Positions 1 to 5,748 are shown, counted from the first letter of the stretch. The stretch is DNA of 5,950 nucleotides from an uncultured Clostridium sp. (GCA_947244675.1 CAMXLV010000099.1:1-5950); one strand, 5' to 3'. The notes: generated by a model not told the origin, from the letters alone. A program made the numbers and translations.

Positions 1-149
1 CATGGGGAAGCCAAATTCGTTCTTATGTTTTTTGTCCCTATACAATGGTAAAAGATCATCGAACCAACTACGAAGTAGGGAATGTGCAAGCTGTTATGGA
101 TGGAGACATTGATGGATTTATGGAAAGCTATCTAAAAATGCAAATTTAG
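1..149 (+). CDS. prfB: Peptide chain release factor 2 (RF2), C-terminal end only
   Basis: This is the 3' end of a gene that begins before the window. Reading from base 3 gives 48 residues ending in TAG at 147-149. The segments [30 protein letters not shown] and the final D-GFMESYLK match the well-known C-terminal end of bacterial RF2. RF2 is the cytoplasmic factor that recognises UGA and UAA stop codons and triggers peptide release. The catalytic GGQ loop, the codon-reading SPF motif and the programmed frameshift site common near the start of prfB all lie upstream and cannot be checked. A cysteine (residue 11 of the visible part) sits where many relatives have histidine, which is a minor difference. 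No T-tailed terminator follows, so transcription may continue towards the aspartate kinase gene. Confidence 0.93.
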   Translation, partial: WGSQIRSYVFCPYTMVKDHRTNYEVGNVQAVMDGDIDGFMESYLKMQI

Positions 150-170
150 TCTATCAGAAAAGAAATTATA

Positions 171-228
171 GCATACAATATAGAGAGAGCAGATTTAAAA
201 TAAAATCAGCACTCTTTATATTGTATGT
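171..228. repeat. 58-bp imperfect palindrome in the prfB-aspartate kinase gap
   Basis: The outer arms are a perfect 11-bp inverted repeat, CATACAATATA (172-182) and TATATTGTATG (217-227). Pairing continues inwards through GAGAG/CTCT(T), GC/GC and GATTT/AAATC, interrupted only by two A-A mismatches and one G-T pair, to a six-base loop near 197-202. As RNA it would form a hairpin of about 24 pairs. No T-run follows on the + strand, so it is not a standard intrinsic terminator. It could be an RNA processing or stability element, a protein-binding palindrome, or a remnant of a small mobile repeat. The left arm also contains CATACAATA, which resembles the -10 element of sporulation sigma factors. 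Confidence 0.6.
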
Positions 229-247
229 AAAAGGCGAGGGATGAAAG

Positions 248-1216
248 GTGGACACAATTGTATTAAAATTTGGAGGTAGCTCAGTTGCTGATAATGAAAA
301 ATTAGAATTAGTAGCAAAAAAAATTATTGGATTATACGAAAAAAAGCATCATATAGTAGTAGTAGTTTCTGCCCAAGGAAAAACCACAGATAAATTGATT
401 TTAGAAGCAAAAGAATTAACAAAATTAGCAGAAGATAGAGAAATGGATGTACTCCTAAGTACAGGAGAACAAATGACAACAGCTAAATTGAGTATGTTAT
501 TGAATCAAATGGGATATCCTGCAATTTCTTTAACTGGTTGGCAAGCAGGAATTTATACAAACAACACCAACCAAAATGCTATCATTAAATGGATTGATAC
601 TTCAAGAATTCGAAAAGAATTAGAAAAAGGAAAAATTGTGATTGTAGCAGGTTTTCAAGGGCTAAATGAAAAAATGGATATTACAACCCTTGGAAGAGGT
701 GGATCAGATACAACGGCAGTGGCAATATCGGCAGCATTAGGGGCTAAAAATTGTTATATTTTCTCAGATGTAGATGGAGTGTATTCAACAGATCCTAATC
801 AATTAAAAGAAGCACATAAATTACCAGCTCTTTCTTATGAGGAAATGTTAGCATTATCTAGTGAAGGAGCAAAAGTACTGCATAACCGTTGCGTAGAAAT
901 AGGAGAGAAATTCAAAGTTCCAATTATTACGAAATCAACTTTTAATAATAAACCAGGAACAGTTATATCTGACATTATTGAAGAAAATACCATTAAAAGT
1001 ATTGTAAAAAAAGAAATTTCTCGAATTTCAATTGTAGGAAATGGTATTATTAGAAATTTTGAAAACATGAAAAAGGTTTTAGCTATTCTTGAAAAAAATA
1101 AATTAGAAATGCTTGAATTTAATGTAACAGAGACTAAAATTTCGATTACGTTTAAAACACAAATACCAGATAAAATATTAGATGAAATACATTTAAAATT
1201 GTTGAATGATGCATAA
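248..1216 (+). CDS. Aspartate kinase, short form with a single ACT domain
   Basis: Aspartate kinase phosphorylates L-aspartate with ATP in the cytoplasm. This is the first step towards lysine, threonine, methionine, cell-wall diaminopimelate and, in spore formers, dipicolinate. The N-terminal amino-acid-kinase domain (about residues 1-240) is well preserved: KFGGSS at 7-12, STGE at 71-74, TLGRGGSDTTA at 147-157, FSDVDGVYSTDP at 172-183, and EGAKVLH at 206-212, followed by the KPGTVI strand. Residues about 257-320 form one ACT-like domain (ISIVGNGI, then TETKISI) that best fits the second ACT domain of ordinary enzymes. Family members are usually about 400-450 residues with two tandem ACT domains, so the first appears to be missing. 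The C-terminus is intact, so this does not look like a frameshift. The start is GTG, with GAGGG at 236-240 seven bases upstream; the ATG at 241 is out of frame. Which isozyme (lysC, dapG or other) cannot be decided. Confidence 0.92.
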   Translation: MDTIVLKFGGSSVADNEKLELVAKKIIGLYEKKHHIVVVVSAQGKTTDKLILEAKELTKLAEDREMDVLLSTGEQMTTAKLSMLLNQMGYPAISLTGWQAGIYTNNTNQNAIIKWIDTSRIRKELEKGKIVIVAGFQGLNEKMDITTLGRGGSDTTAVAISAALGAKNCYIFSDVDGVYSTDPNQLKEAHKLPALSYEEMLALSSEGAKVLHNRCVEIGEKFKVPIITKSTFNNKPGTVISDIIEENTIKSIVKKEISRISIVGNGIIRNFENMKKVLAILEKNKLEMLEFNVTETKISITFKTQIPDKILDEIHLKLLNDA

Positions 1217-1221
1217 AATGT

Positions 1222-1263
1222 AAGGAAGAAAACTTAAAAAAGATACTTTAAGTTTTCTTTTTT
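1222..1263 (+). terminator. Intrinsic terminator after the aspartate kinase gene
   Basis: A perfect 13-bp stem pairs AAGAAAACTTAAA (1226-1238) with TTTAAGTTTTCTT (1247-1259) around an 8-base loop. It is followed without a break by a T-run reaching 1263, and further A-T and G-T pairs can extend the base of the stem to 1222. It lies six bases after the stop codon. It separates the prfB-aspartate kinase segment from the sporulation genes. Confidence 0.85.
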
Positions 1264-1327
1264 CGTTCTAAATAAGACAAACTGTGAATATATATAATTT
1301 ATAAGATTAGTTAAGGAGGCAAAAAGG

Positions 1328-1624
1328 ATGACAATGGATGAAAGAAAAACAATGACTACAGGAGTAATTCAAAATCTTATTTTAGAGAATAGAGGAAAAT
1401 TAAGTATATCAGGAGTTTTAGATGTGCTTAGTTTTGATGATCAAGTAGTAATTTTAGAAACAGAATTGGGTTTATTAACAGTAAAAGGAGAAAATATACG
1501 CATTAATAAATTAAGTATCGACACATCAGAAGTAATTGTAGAAGGTGATATTTCTTCTTTAATTTATAGTGATAAAGAAAATGAAAAAATCAAAAGCTCT
1601 TTTATGAGTAAAATATTTAAGTAA
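1328..1624 (+). CDS. yabP: Spore cortex/coat assembly protein YabP
   Basis: The 98-residue product matches the YabP family in length and pattern. It has a small beta-rich domain with L-ISGV-DVLSFDD (25-38), a V-LETELG-LTVKGENI strand series (41-57), and the closing segment SFMSKIFK. YabP is needed in the mother cell for normal spore development in Bacillus subtilis, where it is expressed under sigma-E; its biochemical role is not known. The ATG at 1328 has an excellent AAGGAGG (1313-1319) eight bases upstream; a second in-frame ATG at 1334 is less well placed. Upstream, TATATAAT (1291-1298) could be a -10 element of vegetative or sigma-E type, but no matching -35 is clear. YabQ follows after 24 bases, so the two are surely co-transcribed. 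Confidence 0.93.
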   Translation: MTMDERKTMTTGVIQNLILENRGKLSISGVLDVLSFDDQVVILETELGLLTVKGENIRINKLSIDTSEVIVEGDISSLIYSDKENEKIKSSFMSKIFK

Positions 1625-1648
1625 TGAAGATAGGAGGCAGTAAGAATA

Positions 1649-2134
1649 GTGGTCTTAAATCAAGCATATTTGTTTTTAATTTTTATGATAAATGGAATGT
1701 TAATAGGGCTATTATTTGACTTTTTTAGAATCAGCAGAAAAGTATTTTCCACGAGTGATCTAATAACCTACATAGAAGATGTTTTATTTTGGGTTTTAGC
1801 AGGTCTACTTATGCTGTATTCTATTTTTGTTTTTAATAATGGAGAACTTCGTTTATTTATGTTTTTAGGTATTTTGTTAGGTGCTATTATTTATATGGTG
1901 TTTATTAGTTCTTATATTATAAAAATCAATGTAAAAATAATTAATTTTTTAAAGAAAATAGTCGAAATATTGTTTATGCCATTAAAATATGTTTCCAAAT
2001 TATTACATAAAATTTTCTTAAAACCAATTACTTTTCTATTTATCAATATTAGAAAAATTTTTACAAAATTCGGTATAAAAACTTATAAAAATTTGAAATT
2101 ATCAAAAAAAACGAAAAATATTGTAAAAAATTGA
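1649..2134 (+). CDS. yabQ: Spore cortex biosynthesis membrane protein YabQ
   Basis: This is a 161-residue integral membrane protein of the YabQ family. Hydrophobic helices are seen at about residues 5-25, 44-62 and 69-93. The signature stretch around 44-78 (DVLFWVLAGL, then NNGELRLFMFLGILLG) closely follows the known YabQ pattern. In Bacillus subtilis YabQ localises to the forespore outer membrane and is required for cortex formation. From about 97 onwards the chain is amphipathic, and the last 28 residues are very lysine-rich and probably cytoplasmic. The start is GTG at 1649, preceded by AGGAGG at 1632-1637. The 11-base spacing is rather long, but no better in-frame start lies closer. The gene is part of the yabP-yabQ-divIC cluster. 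Confidence 0.92.
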   Translation: MVLNQAYLFLIFMINGMLIGLLFDFFRISRKVFSTSDLITYIEDVLFWVLAGLLMLYSIFVFNNGELRLFMFLGILLGAIIYMVFISSYIIKINVKIINFLKKIVEILFMPLKYVSKLLHKIFLKPITFLFINIRKIFTKFGIKTYKNLKLSKKTKNIVKN

Positions 2135-2209
2135 AAATAAAAGAAGGATTTTTTCAGAATAAGTAGAATTATATAAATGTGTATTATACAGAAAATGGAG
2201 AGATTACAG

Positions 2210-2485
2210 ATGAAGAAAAACAAAAAAATATATAAAATTTTACTAATATTAGGTATTGCTATCTATGTGCTTTATATTTTAGCCAATCAGCAACAAACTT
2301 TAAATCAGTATAGACAAGATAGTAGTGAATTAACTTCTAAAATAGAGGAACAAAAAGAATATAAAGAAGAACTTGCTAAAAGAAAGGAAGACGTAAATTC
2401 GCCTGATTTTATTGAACAAACAGCAAGAGAAATGTTAGAAATGTATTATCCTAATGAAAGAGTATATATAGATGGAGGAATGTAA
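2210..2485 (+). CDS. divIC: DivIC/FtsB-family septum formation initiator
   Basis: The product is a 91-residue bitopic membrane protein. It has a short basic cytoplasmic tail, one transmembrane helix (about 8-25), a predicted coiled coil (about 28-60, rich in Q, E and K), and the extracytoplasmic FtsB/DivIC motif SPDFIEQTAREMLEMYYPNE at 64-83, followed by RVYID. The family forms a complex with FtsL and DivIB/FtsQ and activates septal peptidoglycan synthesis. The frame is open from ATG 2177 and also has ATG 2195. ATG 2210 is chosen because GGAGAG at 2197-2202 is correctly spaced and the protein then begins in family style (MKKNKK). Linkage behind yabP-yabQ is the classical Firmicutes arrangement. 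A weak TTTTCA...TATAAA pair (2151-2177, 15-bp spacing) might give vegetative expression independent of the sporulation genes. Confidence 0.88.
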   Translation: MKKNKKIYKILLILGIAIYVLYILANQQQTLNQYRQDSSELTSKIEEQKEYKEELAKRKEDVNSPDFIEQTAREMLEMYYPNERVYIDGGM

Positions 2486-2508
2486 TTTTAAATTATATTC
2501 CTTTTTTT
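2475..2508 (+). terminator. Intrinsic terminator overlapping the end of divIC
   Basis: A stem of about 12 pairs joins 2476-2487 (AGGAATGTAATT) with 2491-2502 (AATTATATTCCT), with one G-T pair and a three-base loop. A run of seven T follows (2502-2508). The left arm contains the last three codons of divIC and its TAA, so the hairpin begins inside the coding region. Confidence 0.75.
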
Positions 2509-2518
2509 GGAAAAAACA

Positions 2519-2547
2519 TTCCCTTTCAGAAAAAGTTATGATATAAT
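2519..2547 (+). promoter_or_regulatory. Extended -10 promoter for rho
   Basis: A perfect TATAAT at 2542-2547 is preceded by TG at 2539-2540 with the correct one-base gap, making an extended -10 element of the vegetative sigma type. Seventeen bases upstream is a poor -35 (TTCCCT, 2519-2524), acceptable with an extended -10. Transcription would begin near 2554, giving an untranslated leader of roughly 90 nt before the rho start. The leader is AT-rich and shows only a weak inverted repeat around 2587-2609 (TAATTTAA and TTAAAATTA). I recognise no riboswitch class in it. Confidence 0.65.
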
Positions 2548-2645
2548 AAATATGTTATTATTTCGTTAAAATATAGCTTATCTGTTAATTTAATCACATT
2601 AAAATTAGTAAAATCCCAAAAATAATAGAACAAGGAGGATATTTC

Positions 2646-4010
2646 ATGTTAGATATTGAAAAAATGACTTTATTAGAATTAAAAGAGCTAGCAAAAGAGC
2701 ATAATATAAGAAATATTTCAAAATTAAAAAAAGATGAATTAGTAACAGTTTTAAAGCAAATTATAAATCAAAATCAAGAAATAGCTCAAACAAGTAAAGA
2801 GGAAATTATAATAGAAGAAGTGGAAGAAGTAAATAAAAGACAATATGATGCTAATGGGGAACCTATTGTAGATTATAAATTAACAAGTGATGGTGATGCT
2901 ATTGTAGAAGGAATTTTAGATATATTACCAGATGGTTATGGATTTTTGAGAGGCGAAAATTTTTTATCAAGTGAAAAAGATGTTTATATATCAATGGTTC
3001 AAATTAGAAGATTCAAATTAGACACAGGAGACATTATAAAAGGAATATCTAGGTATCGAGAAGGAGAAAAATTCCCATCCTTAATTTTTGTTGGAGAAGT
3101 AAATGGTGAACATCCAGAAAAAGCAATGAAAAGAAGAAGATTTGATGAATTAACACCAATCTATCCAAATGAAAGATTAAAATTAGAAACAATATCTAAT
3201 GATTATGCAACTAGAATTATTGACTTAATGTCACCAATAGGAAAAGGACAAAGGGGTATGATTGTAGCACAGCCAAAAGTTGGTAAGACAACATTAATGA
3301 AGAAAGTTGCCAATAGTATAGCTAAAAACAATCCAGAGGTAGAATTAATTGTGTTATTAATTGATGAAAGACCAGAAGAAGTAACAGATATGAAACGTTC
3401 TATTAAAGGTCAAGTAATTCATTCAACCTTTGATGAACTACCAGAACATCATGTAAAAGTTGCAGAAATGGTATTAGAACGTGCTAAAAGATTAGTAGAA
3501 CAAGGAAAAGATGTTGTTATCTTATTGGATAGTATCACAAGACTTACAAGAGCTTATAACTTAGTAATTCCTTCTTCTGGAAGAACGTTATCTGGTGGTA
3601 TTGATCCAGCATCTTTGCATAAACCAAAAAAATTCTTTGGTGCAGCGAGAAATATTGAATTTGGAGGAAGTTTAACAATTTTAGCTACTGCTTTGATTGA
3701 AACAGGTAGTAGAATGGATGATGTTATATTTGAAGAATTTAAGGGAACTGGTAATATGGAAGTACATCTAGACAGAAAATTGTCTGAGAGAAGAATTTTT
3801 CCAGCAATTGATATTAATAAATCTGGTACGAGAAGGGAAGATTTATTGTTGACACCAAAAGAAAAAGAAACTGTATTTGCCCTAAGAAAAGCTATGAATA
3901 GTATGCCAGTTGCAGATGTTACAGAACAAGTTATTAGTCATATGACTCAATCTAAGGATAATGATGAATTTATTAATCAGATGGAAAATTATTTAAGAAA
4001 ATTCAAATAA
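2646..4010 (+). CDS. rho: Transcription termination factor Rho
   Basis: Rho is a hexameric RNA-dependent ATPase and helicase that loads on C-rich, ribosome-free RNA and stops RNA polymerase. The 454-residue chain is complete. It has a helical Rho N domain (1-40), a short acidic linker (about 48-62), and a cold-shock-like RNA-binding domain (about 85-155, with DGYGFLRG at 96-103 and [12 protein letters not shown] at 111-122). The RecA-like motor begins with Walker A AQPKVGKT at 208-215. It continues with [12 protein letters not shown] (238-249, the glutamate that positions water), Walker [12 protein letters not shown] (290-300, Asp295), the Q-loop region [10 protein letters not shown] (311-320), and the R-loop and arginine-finger region TGSRMDD to FKGTGNME (353-372). 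E. coli Rho has APPKAGKT in the P-loop; the Q here is a natural-looking variant. AAGGAGG at 2632-2638 lies seven bases before ATG. The gene has its own promoter and terminator, so it is a single-gene unit. Confidence 0.98.
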   Translation: MLDIEKMTLLELKELAKEHNIRNISKLKKDELVTVLKQIINQNQEIAQTSKEEIIIEEVEEVNKRQYDANGEPIVDYKLTSDGDAIVEGILDILPDGYGFLRGENFLSSEKDVYISMVQIRRFKLDTGDIIKGISRYREGEKFPSLIFVGEVNGEHPEKAMKRRRFDELTPIYPNERLKLETISNDYATRIIDLMSPIGKGQRGMIVAQPKVGKTTLMKKVANSIAKNNPEVELIVLLIDERPEEVTDMKRSIKGQVIHSTFDELPEHHVKVAEMVLERAKRLVEQGKDVVILLDSITRLTRAYNLVIPSSGRTLSGGIDPASLHKPKKFFGAARNIEFGGSLTILATALIETGSRMDDVIFEEFKGTGNMEVHLDRKLSERRIFPAIDINKSGTRREDLLLTPKEKETVFALRKAMNSMPVADVTEQVISHMTQSKDNDEFINQMENYLRKFK

Positions 4011-4042
4011 AAAAGCTAGGTTTTAAAATACCTAGTTTTTTT
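4010..4042. terminator. Terminator between rho and the convergent small gene, usable on both strands
   Basis: CTAGGT (4016-4021) pairs with ACCTAG (4030-4035) around an 8-base loop, extended by a G-T pair and A-T pairs. On the + strand seven T (4036-4042) follow the stem. On the - strand the A-run at 4009-4014 becomes a T-run after the same stem. It therefore fits both rho and the minus-strand gene ending at 4079. Confidence 0.8.
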
Positions 4043-4078
4043 ATTTTTAGGGAGTTGTAATTTAATGGTTTTGTTTTT

Positions 4079-4252
4079 TTATCTTTTGTTTTCTAAATCA
4101 TTTAATGCATTTCGTACTGCTTCTATAACAAAAGCACTAAAGGTACAATCTTTCCCAATAATATTACCTTCGATTTTTTCTACAATATCATTGGGAAATC
4201 GAATGCATTTTTGGGTTGTCATTGGTATTTTTGGTATTTTAAAATTTCCCAT
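4079..4252 (-). CDS. Small ribbon-helix-helix-like protein (YlcI/YnfO-like)
   Basis: The likely product is 57 residues, beginning MGNFKIPKIP. A short beta segment KCIRFP (15-20) is followed by two helices, NDIVEKIEGNIIGK and TFSAFVIEAVRNALNDLE. The spacing, with the turn K-DCTFS, is typical of Arc/CopG-type ribbon-helix-helix proteins and resembles the YlcI/YnfO group. Such proteins dimerise and bind DNA through the beta strand; the target is unknown. The frame is open to TTG 4333 with ATGs at 4324 and 4318, but the extra 27 residues do not look like part of the domain. ATG 4252 is preferred because an AAGGG (4269-4265) and a TATAAT (4288-4283) lie just upstream on the minus strand. An alternative start at 4222 has no ribosome binding site. 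It converges on rho and is divergent from the toxin-antitoxin operon. Confidence 0.68.
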   Translation of the reverse strand: MGNFKIPKIPMTTQKCIRFPNDIVEKIEGNIIGKDCTFSAFVIEAVRNALNDLENKR

Positions 4253-4282
4253 AAAAAATACACACCCTTCTTTTATAGTTTT

Positions 4283-4288
4283 ATTATA
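4283..4288 (-). promoter_or_regulatory. Putative -10 element for the minus-strand small gene
   Basis: The minus strand reads TATAAT at 4288-4283, about 30 bases before the preferred start at 4252. No good -35 hexamer is found at 16-18 bases, so the assignment rests on the -10 and its position. It would exclude the longer frame starting at 4333 or 4324 from this transcript. Confidence 0.35.
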
Positions 4289-4421
4289 TATTACAAATGA
4301 CTCACATAGGTATCCCATTTGCATTACAACCAATTGTAGCGAGTTAATTTTAAAAAAAATGTCGAAAATAAGGCGTTTTTTACGAATGGATAATTTTAGT
4401 TTATAGAAAAGAAAAATAATT

Positions 4422-4470
4422 TATAAAACTGTGTTTTTTATTTAATAAAAATGCAGTTTTATATTTTTTT
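4422..4470 (+). terminator. Orphan intrinsic terminator upstream of the toxin-antitoxin operon
   Basis: The outer stem TATAAAACTG (4422-4431) pairs with CAGTTTTATA (4454-4463). Pairing continues inwards through two G-T pairs and TTTTT/AAAAA to a loop of about eight bases, followed by seven T (4464-4470). The shape is that of a strong + strand terminator, yet no + strand gene lies between rho, which has its own terminator, and this site. It may insulate the operon promoter from upstream transcription, or mark the end of an unannotated RNA from the region around 4300-4420. Confidence 0.65.
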
Positions 4471-4495
4471 AGAACAACATATTATGGTTAACTAC

Positions 4496-4524
4496 TGTAC
4501 AAATCAAAAATCATGTGGTATACT
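4496..4524 (+). promoter_or_regulatory. Promoter of the toxin-antitoxin-like operon
   Basis: The -35 TGTACA (4496-4501, four of six consensus bases) is separated by exactly 17 bases from the -10 TATACT (4519-4524). A TGG triplet directly before the -10 makes it an extended -10 element. Transcription would begin near 4531. The in-frame ATG at 4513 falls inside the spacer, upstream of the expected transcript start, so it cannot serve as the start from this promoter. No clear long palindromic operator covers the promoter. Confidence 0.7.
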
Positions 4525-4551
4525 ATAGCAAAAAAGAAAGGAATATTAAAA

Positions 4552-4779
4552 ATGAATGGAGAAGTGAGTCTTAATGCTAAATTGGAAGTAGCTATTGAAA
4601 TAATTTCTGCAAAGATAGCAGAAATGTATCATGAAGGACATACTGTTGAAAATAGAGAGATGAAAAAATTGTTGAAAGAAAGAACGCAAGTGTATCTTGC
4701 TAATGAGGAAATACTAAATAAAGTAATAACTGAGTATGGTCCTAAGCTTAGAGAAAAGTATGAAGGAGCAAAAAGATAA
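4552..4779 (+). CDS. Putative antitoxin partner of the Zeta-type kinase
   Basis: This 75-residue protein is not one I can place in a named family. It appears all-helical: a first long helix about residues 8-28 (AKLEVAIEIISAKIAEMYHE), a second about 32-48 (VENREMKKLLKERTQVY), and a third about 50-71. It has no visible helix-turn-helix, ribbon-helix-helix or membrane segment. An antitoxin role is inferred from its size, its position directly before the kinase and the one-base stop/start overlap (TAATG at 4777-4781), which implies translational coupling. The start at 4552 has AAGGA at 4538-4542 nine bases upstream and follows the promoter; the longer frame from 4513 begins within the promoter. 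It does not resemble classical Epsilon of the pSM19035 type or the HTH-bearing PezA. Confidence 0.75.
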   Translation: MNGEVSLNAKLEVAIEIISAKIAEMYHEGHTVENREMKKLLKERTQVYLANEEILNKVITEYGPKLREKYEGAKR

Positions 4780-5651
4780 TGGAAAACTTAGAAAAAGTAA
4801 TGGAAAAATATAAATTATCAGAAGATGAGCATAGAAGAATAGAAAAAGATATAAAAACAATTATATTATATAATAAATTTCCTGTAAAACATCCAAAAGC
4901 AATTATTGACATTGCACCACCAGCATCTGGAAAAACAGGATTAAATGGATATGGAGTACAACAATTTATGGATAATAATGTAGTAGTGATAAATAGTGAT
5001 GAATTAAAACCGTTTCATCCTAAGGTAGATGAGATTGCTAGATTATATCCAAACTATTTTACCAAAGTAACAGATCAAGAAAGCAATACATGGACAAGTG
5101 CTTTATTTGAAGAAGCATTGCGTAGTGGATATAATGTAATTTTTGAGGGTACTGGGAAAAATACTAGAATATTAGATACAATAAAAACAAAGATGGAAAA
5201 TTATGATATTACAGTAAGAGGAATGGCAGTAAATGAACAAAAATGTTTAATTTCTCTATTAGAAAGATATATACTTCAAACAGAAAGTAAAGGATGGGGA
5301 AGATTAGTAACATTAGATCATTTTTATGAAACATATAATCTAATGCCTAATACAATAGATGCAATAGAAAAATCAGGATTAGTAAAAGTGGTAGAAGTAT
5401 TTAAGAGAGGAACTACTCCTTGTGCTCCTATAAAAATTTATGATAGTTTAGATACAGTAACAAGAAGATTTCCAAATGCTAAATATGCAGTTTTAGAAGG
5501 AAGAGAAGAAGATAGTATGACTCTTGATGAAAATGAAACGAATAAGATAATATCCTTTCTTGAAAGTGAAATCAAAACAGACGAAGAAAGAAATATTTTT
5601 GAACAGATAATAAAATCATATAACAAGTGTAGAGAAATTGAACTGGAGTAA
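4779..5651 (+). CDS. Zeta/PezT-like toxin kinase (P-loop)
   Basis: This 290-residue protein has the layout of Zeta-family toxins. A short helical N-terminus leads to a hydrophobic strand and Walker A APPASGKT (46-53). Next comes VVINSDELKPFHP (69-81), where Asp74 and His80-Pro81 match the catalytic D-x-(F/L)-R/K..HP element. A second strand gives NVIFEGTGKNTR (119-130), and a helix with RY (163-164) may supply the nucleotide-contacting arginine. Characterised Zeta toxins phosphorylate UDP-N-acetylglucosamine and block cell-wall synthesis; related kinases use other substrates, so the target here is open. The first glycine of the usual GxxGxGK loop is Ala and the second is Ala49, still allowed by the general A/GxxxxGKT rule. 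The C-terminal part (about 215-290) is acidic, probably helical and unplaced. AAGGAG at 4763-4768 lies ten bases before ATG. It is the second gene of the operon. Confidence 0.85.
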   Translation: MENLEKVMEKYKLSEDEHRRIEKDIKTIILYNKFPVKHPKAIIDIAPPASGKTGLNGYGVQQFMDNNVVVINSDELKPFHPKVDEIARLYPNYFTKVTDQESNTWTSALFEEALRSGYNVIFEGTGKNTRILDTIKTKMENYDITVRGMAVNEQKCLISLLERYILQTESKGWGRLVTLDHFYETYNLMPNTIDAIEKSGLVKVVEVFKRGTTPCAPIKIYDSLDTVTRRFPNAKYAVLEGREEDSMTLDENETNKIISFLESEIKTDEERNIFEQIIKSYNKCREIELE

Positions 5652-5748
5652 AATGATTTTGAAATTATAAAATAGGTAGACTAATATTGATATGAAATAC
5701 CAGCTAATAGGAGAATTCCGACAAGTAATTGACAACTGAATAAACCAC

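Noticed and set aside
150..247. Lysine riboswitch (L box) before the aspartate kinase
   Set aside because: The gap is only 98 bases, too short for the roughly 170-base lysine aptamer, and a simple palindrome accounts for most of it.
835..1068. Minus-strand open frame of 77 codons
   Set aside because: It lies wholly within the aspartate kinase gene in antisense, has no ribosome binding site, and its product is a low-complexity mirror of the real gene.
1100..1260. Frameshift or truncation explaining the short aspartate kinase
   Set aside because: The ACT domain and C-terminal helix are complete, a terminator follows immediately, and no ACT-like residues appear in other frames downstream.
2177..2209. 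Longer DivIC start at ATG 2177 or 2195
   Set aside because: Neither has a good ribosome binding site, whereas ATG 2210 has GGAGAG at the right distance and gives a family-like N-terminus.
4253..4333. N-terminal extension of the minus-strand protein to TTG 4333 or ATG 4324
   Set aside because: The added residues do not resemble an RHH N-terminus, and a -10 element and ribosome binding site lie within this stretch, pointing to ATG 4252.
4065..4406. Plus-strand open frame of 113 codons
   Set aside because: It is the antisense shadow of the RHH-like minus-strand gene plus AT-rich flanks. The product looks random and hydrophobic, and there is no ribosome binding site.
5438..5626. Minus-strand open frame of 62 codons
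   Set aside because: It is antisense to the end of the Zeta-type kinase gene, with no family resemblance.
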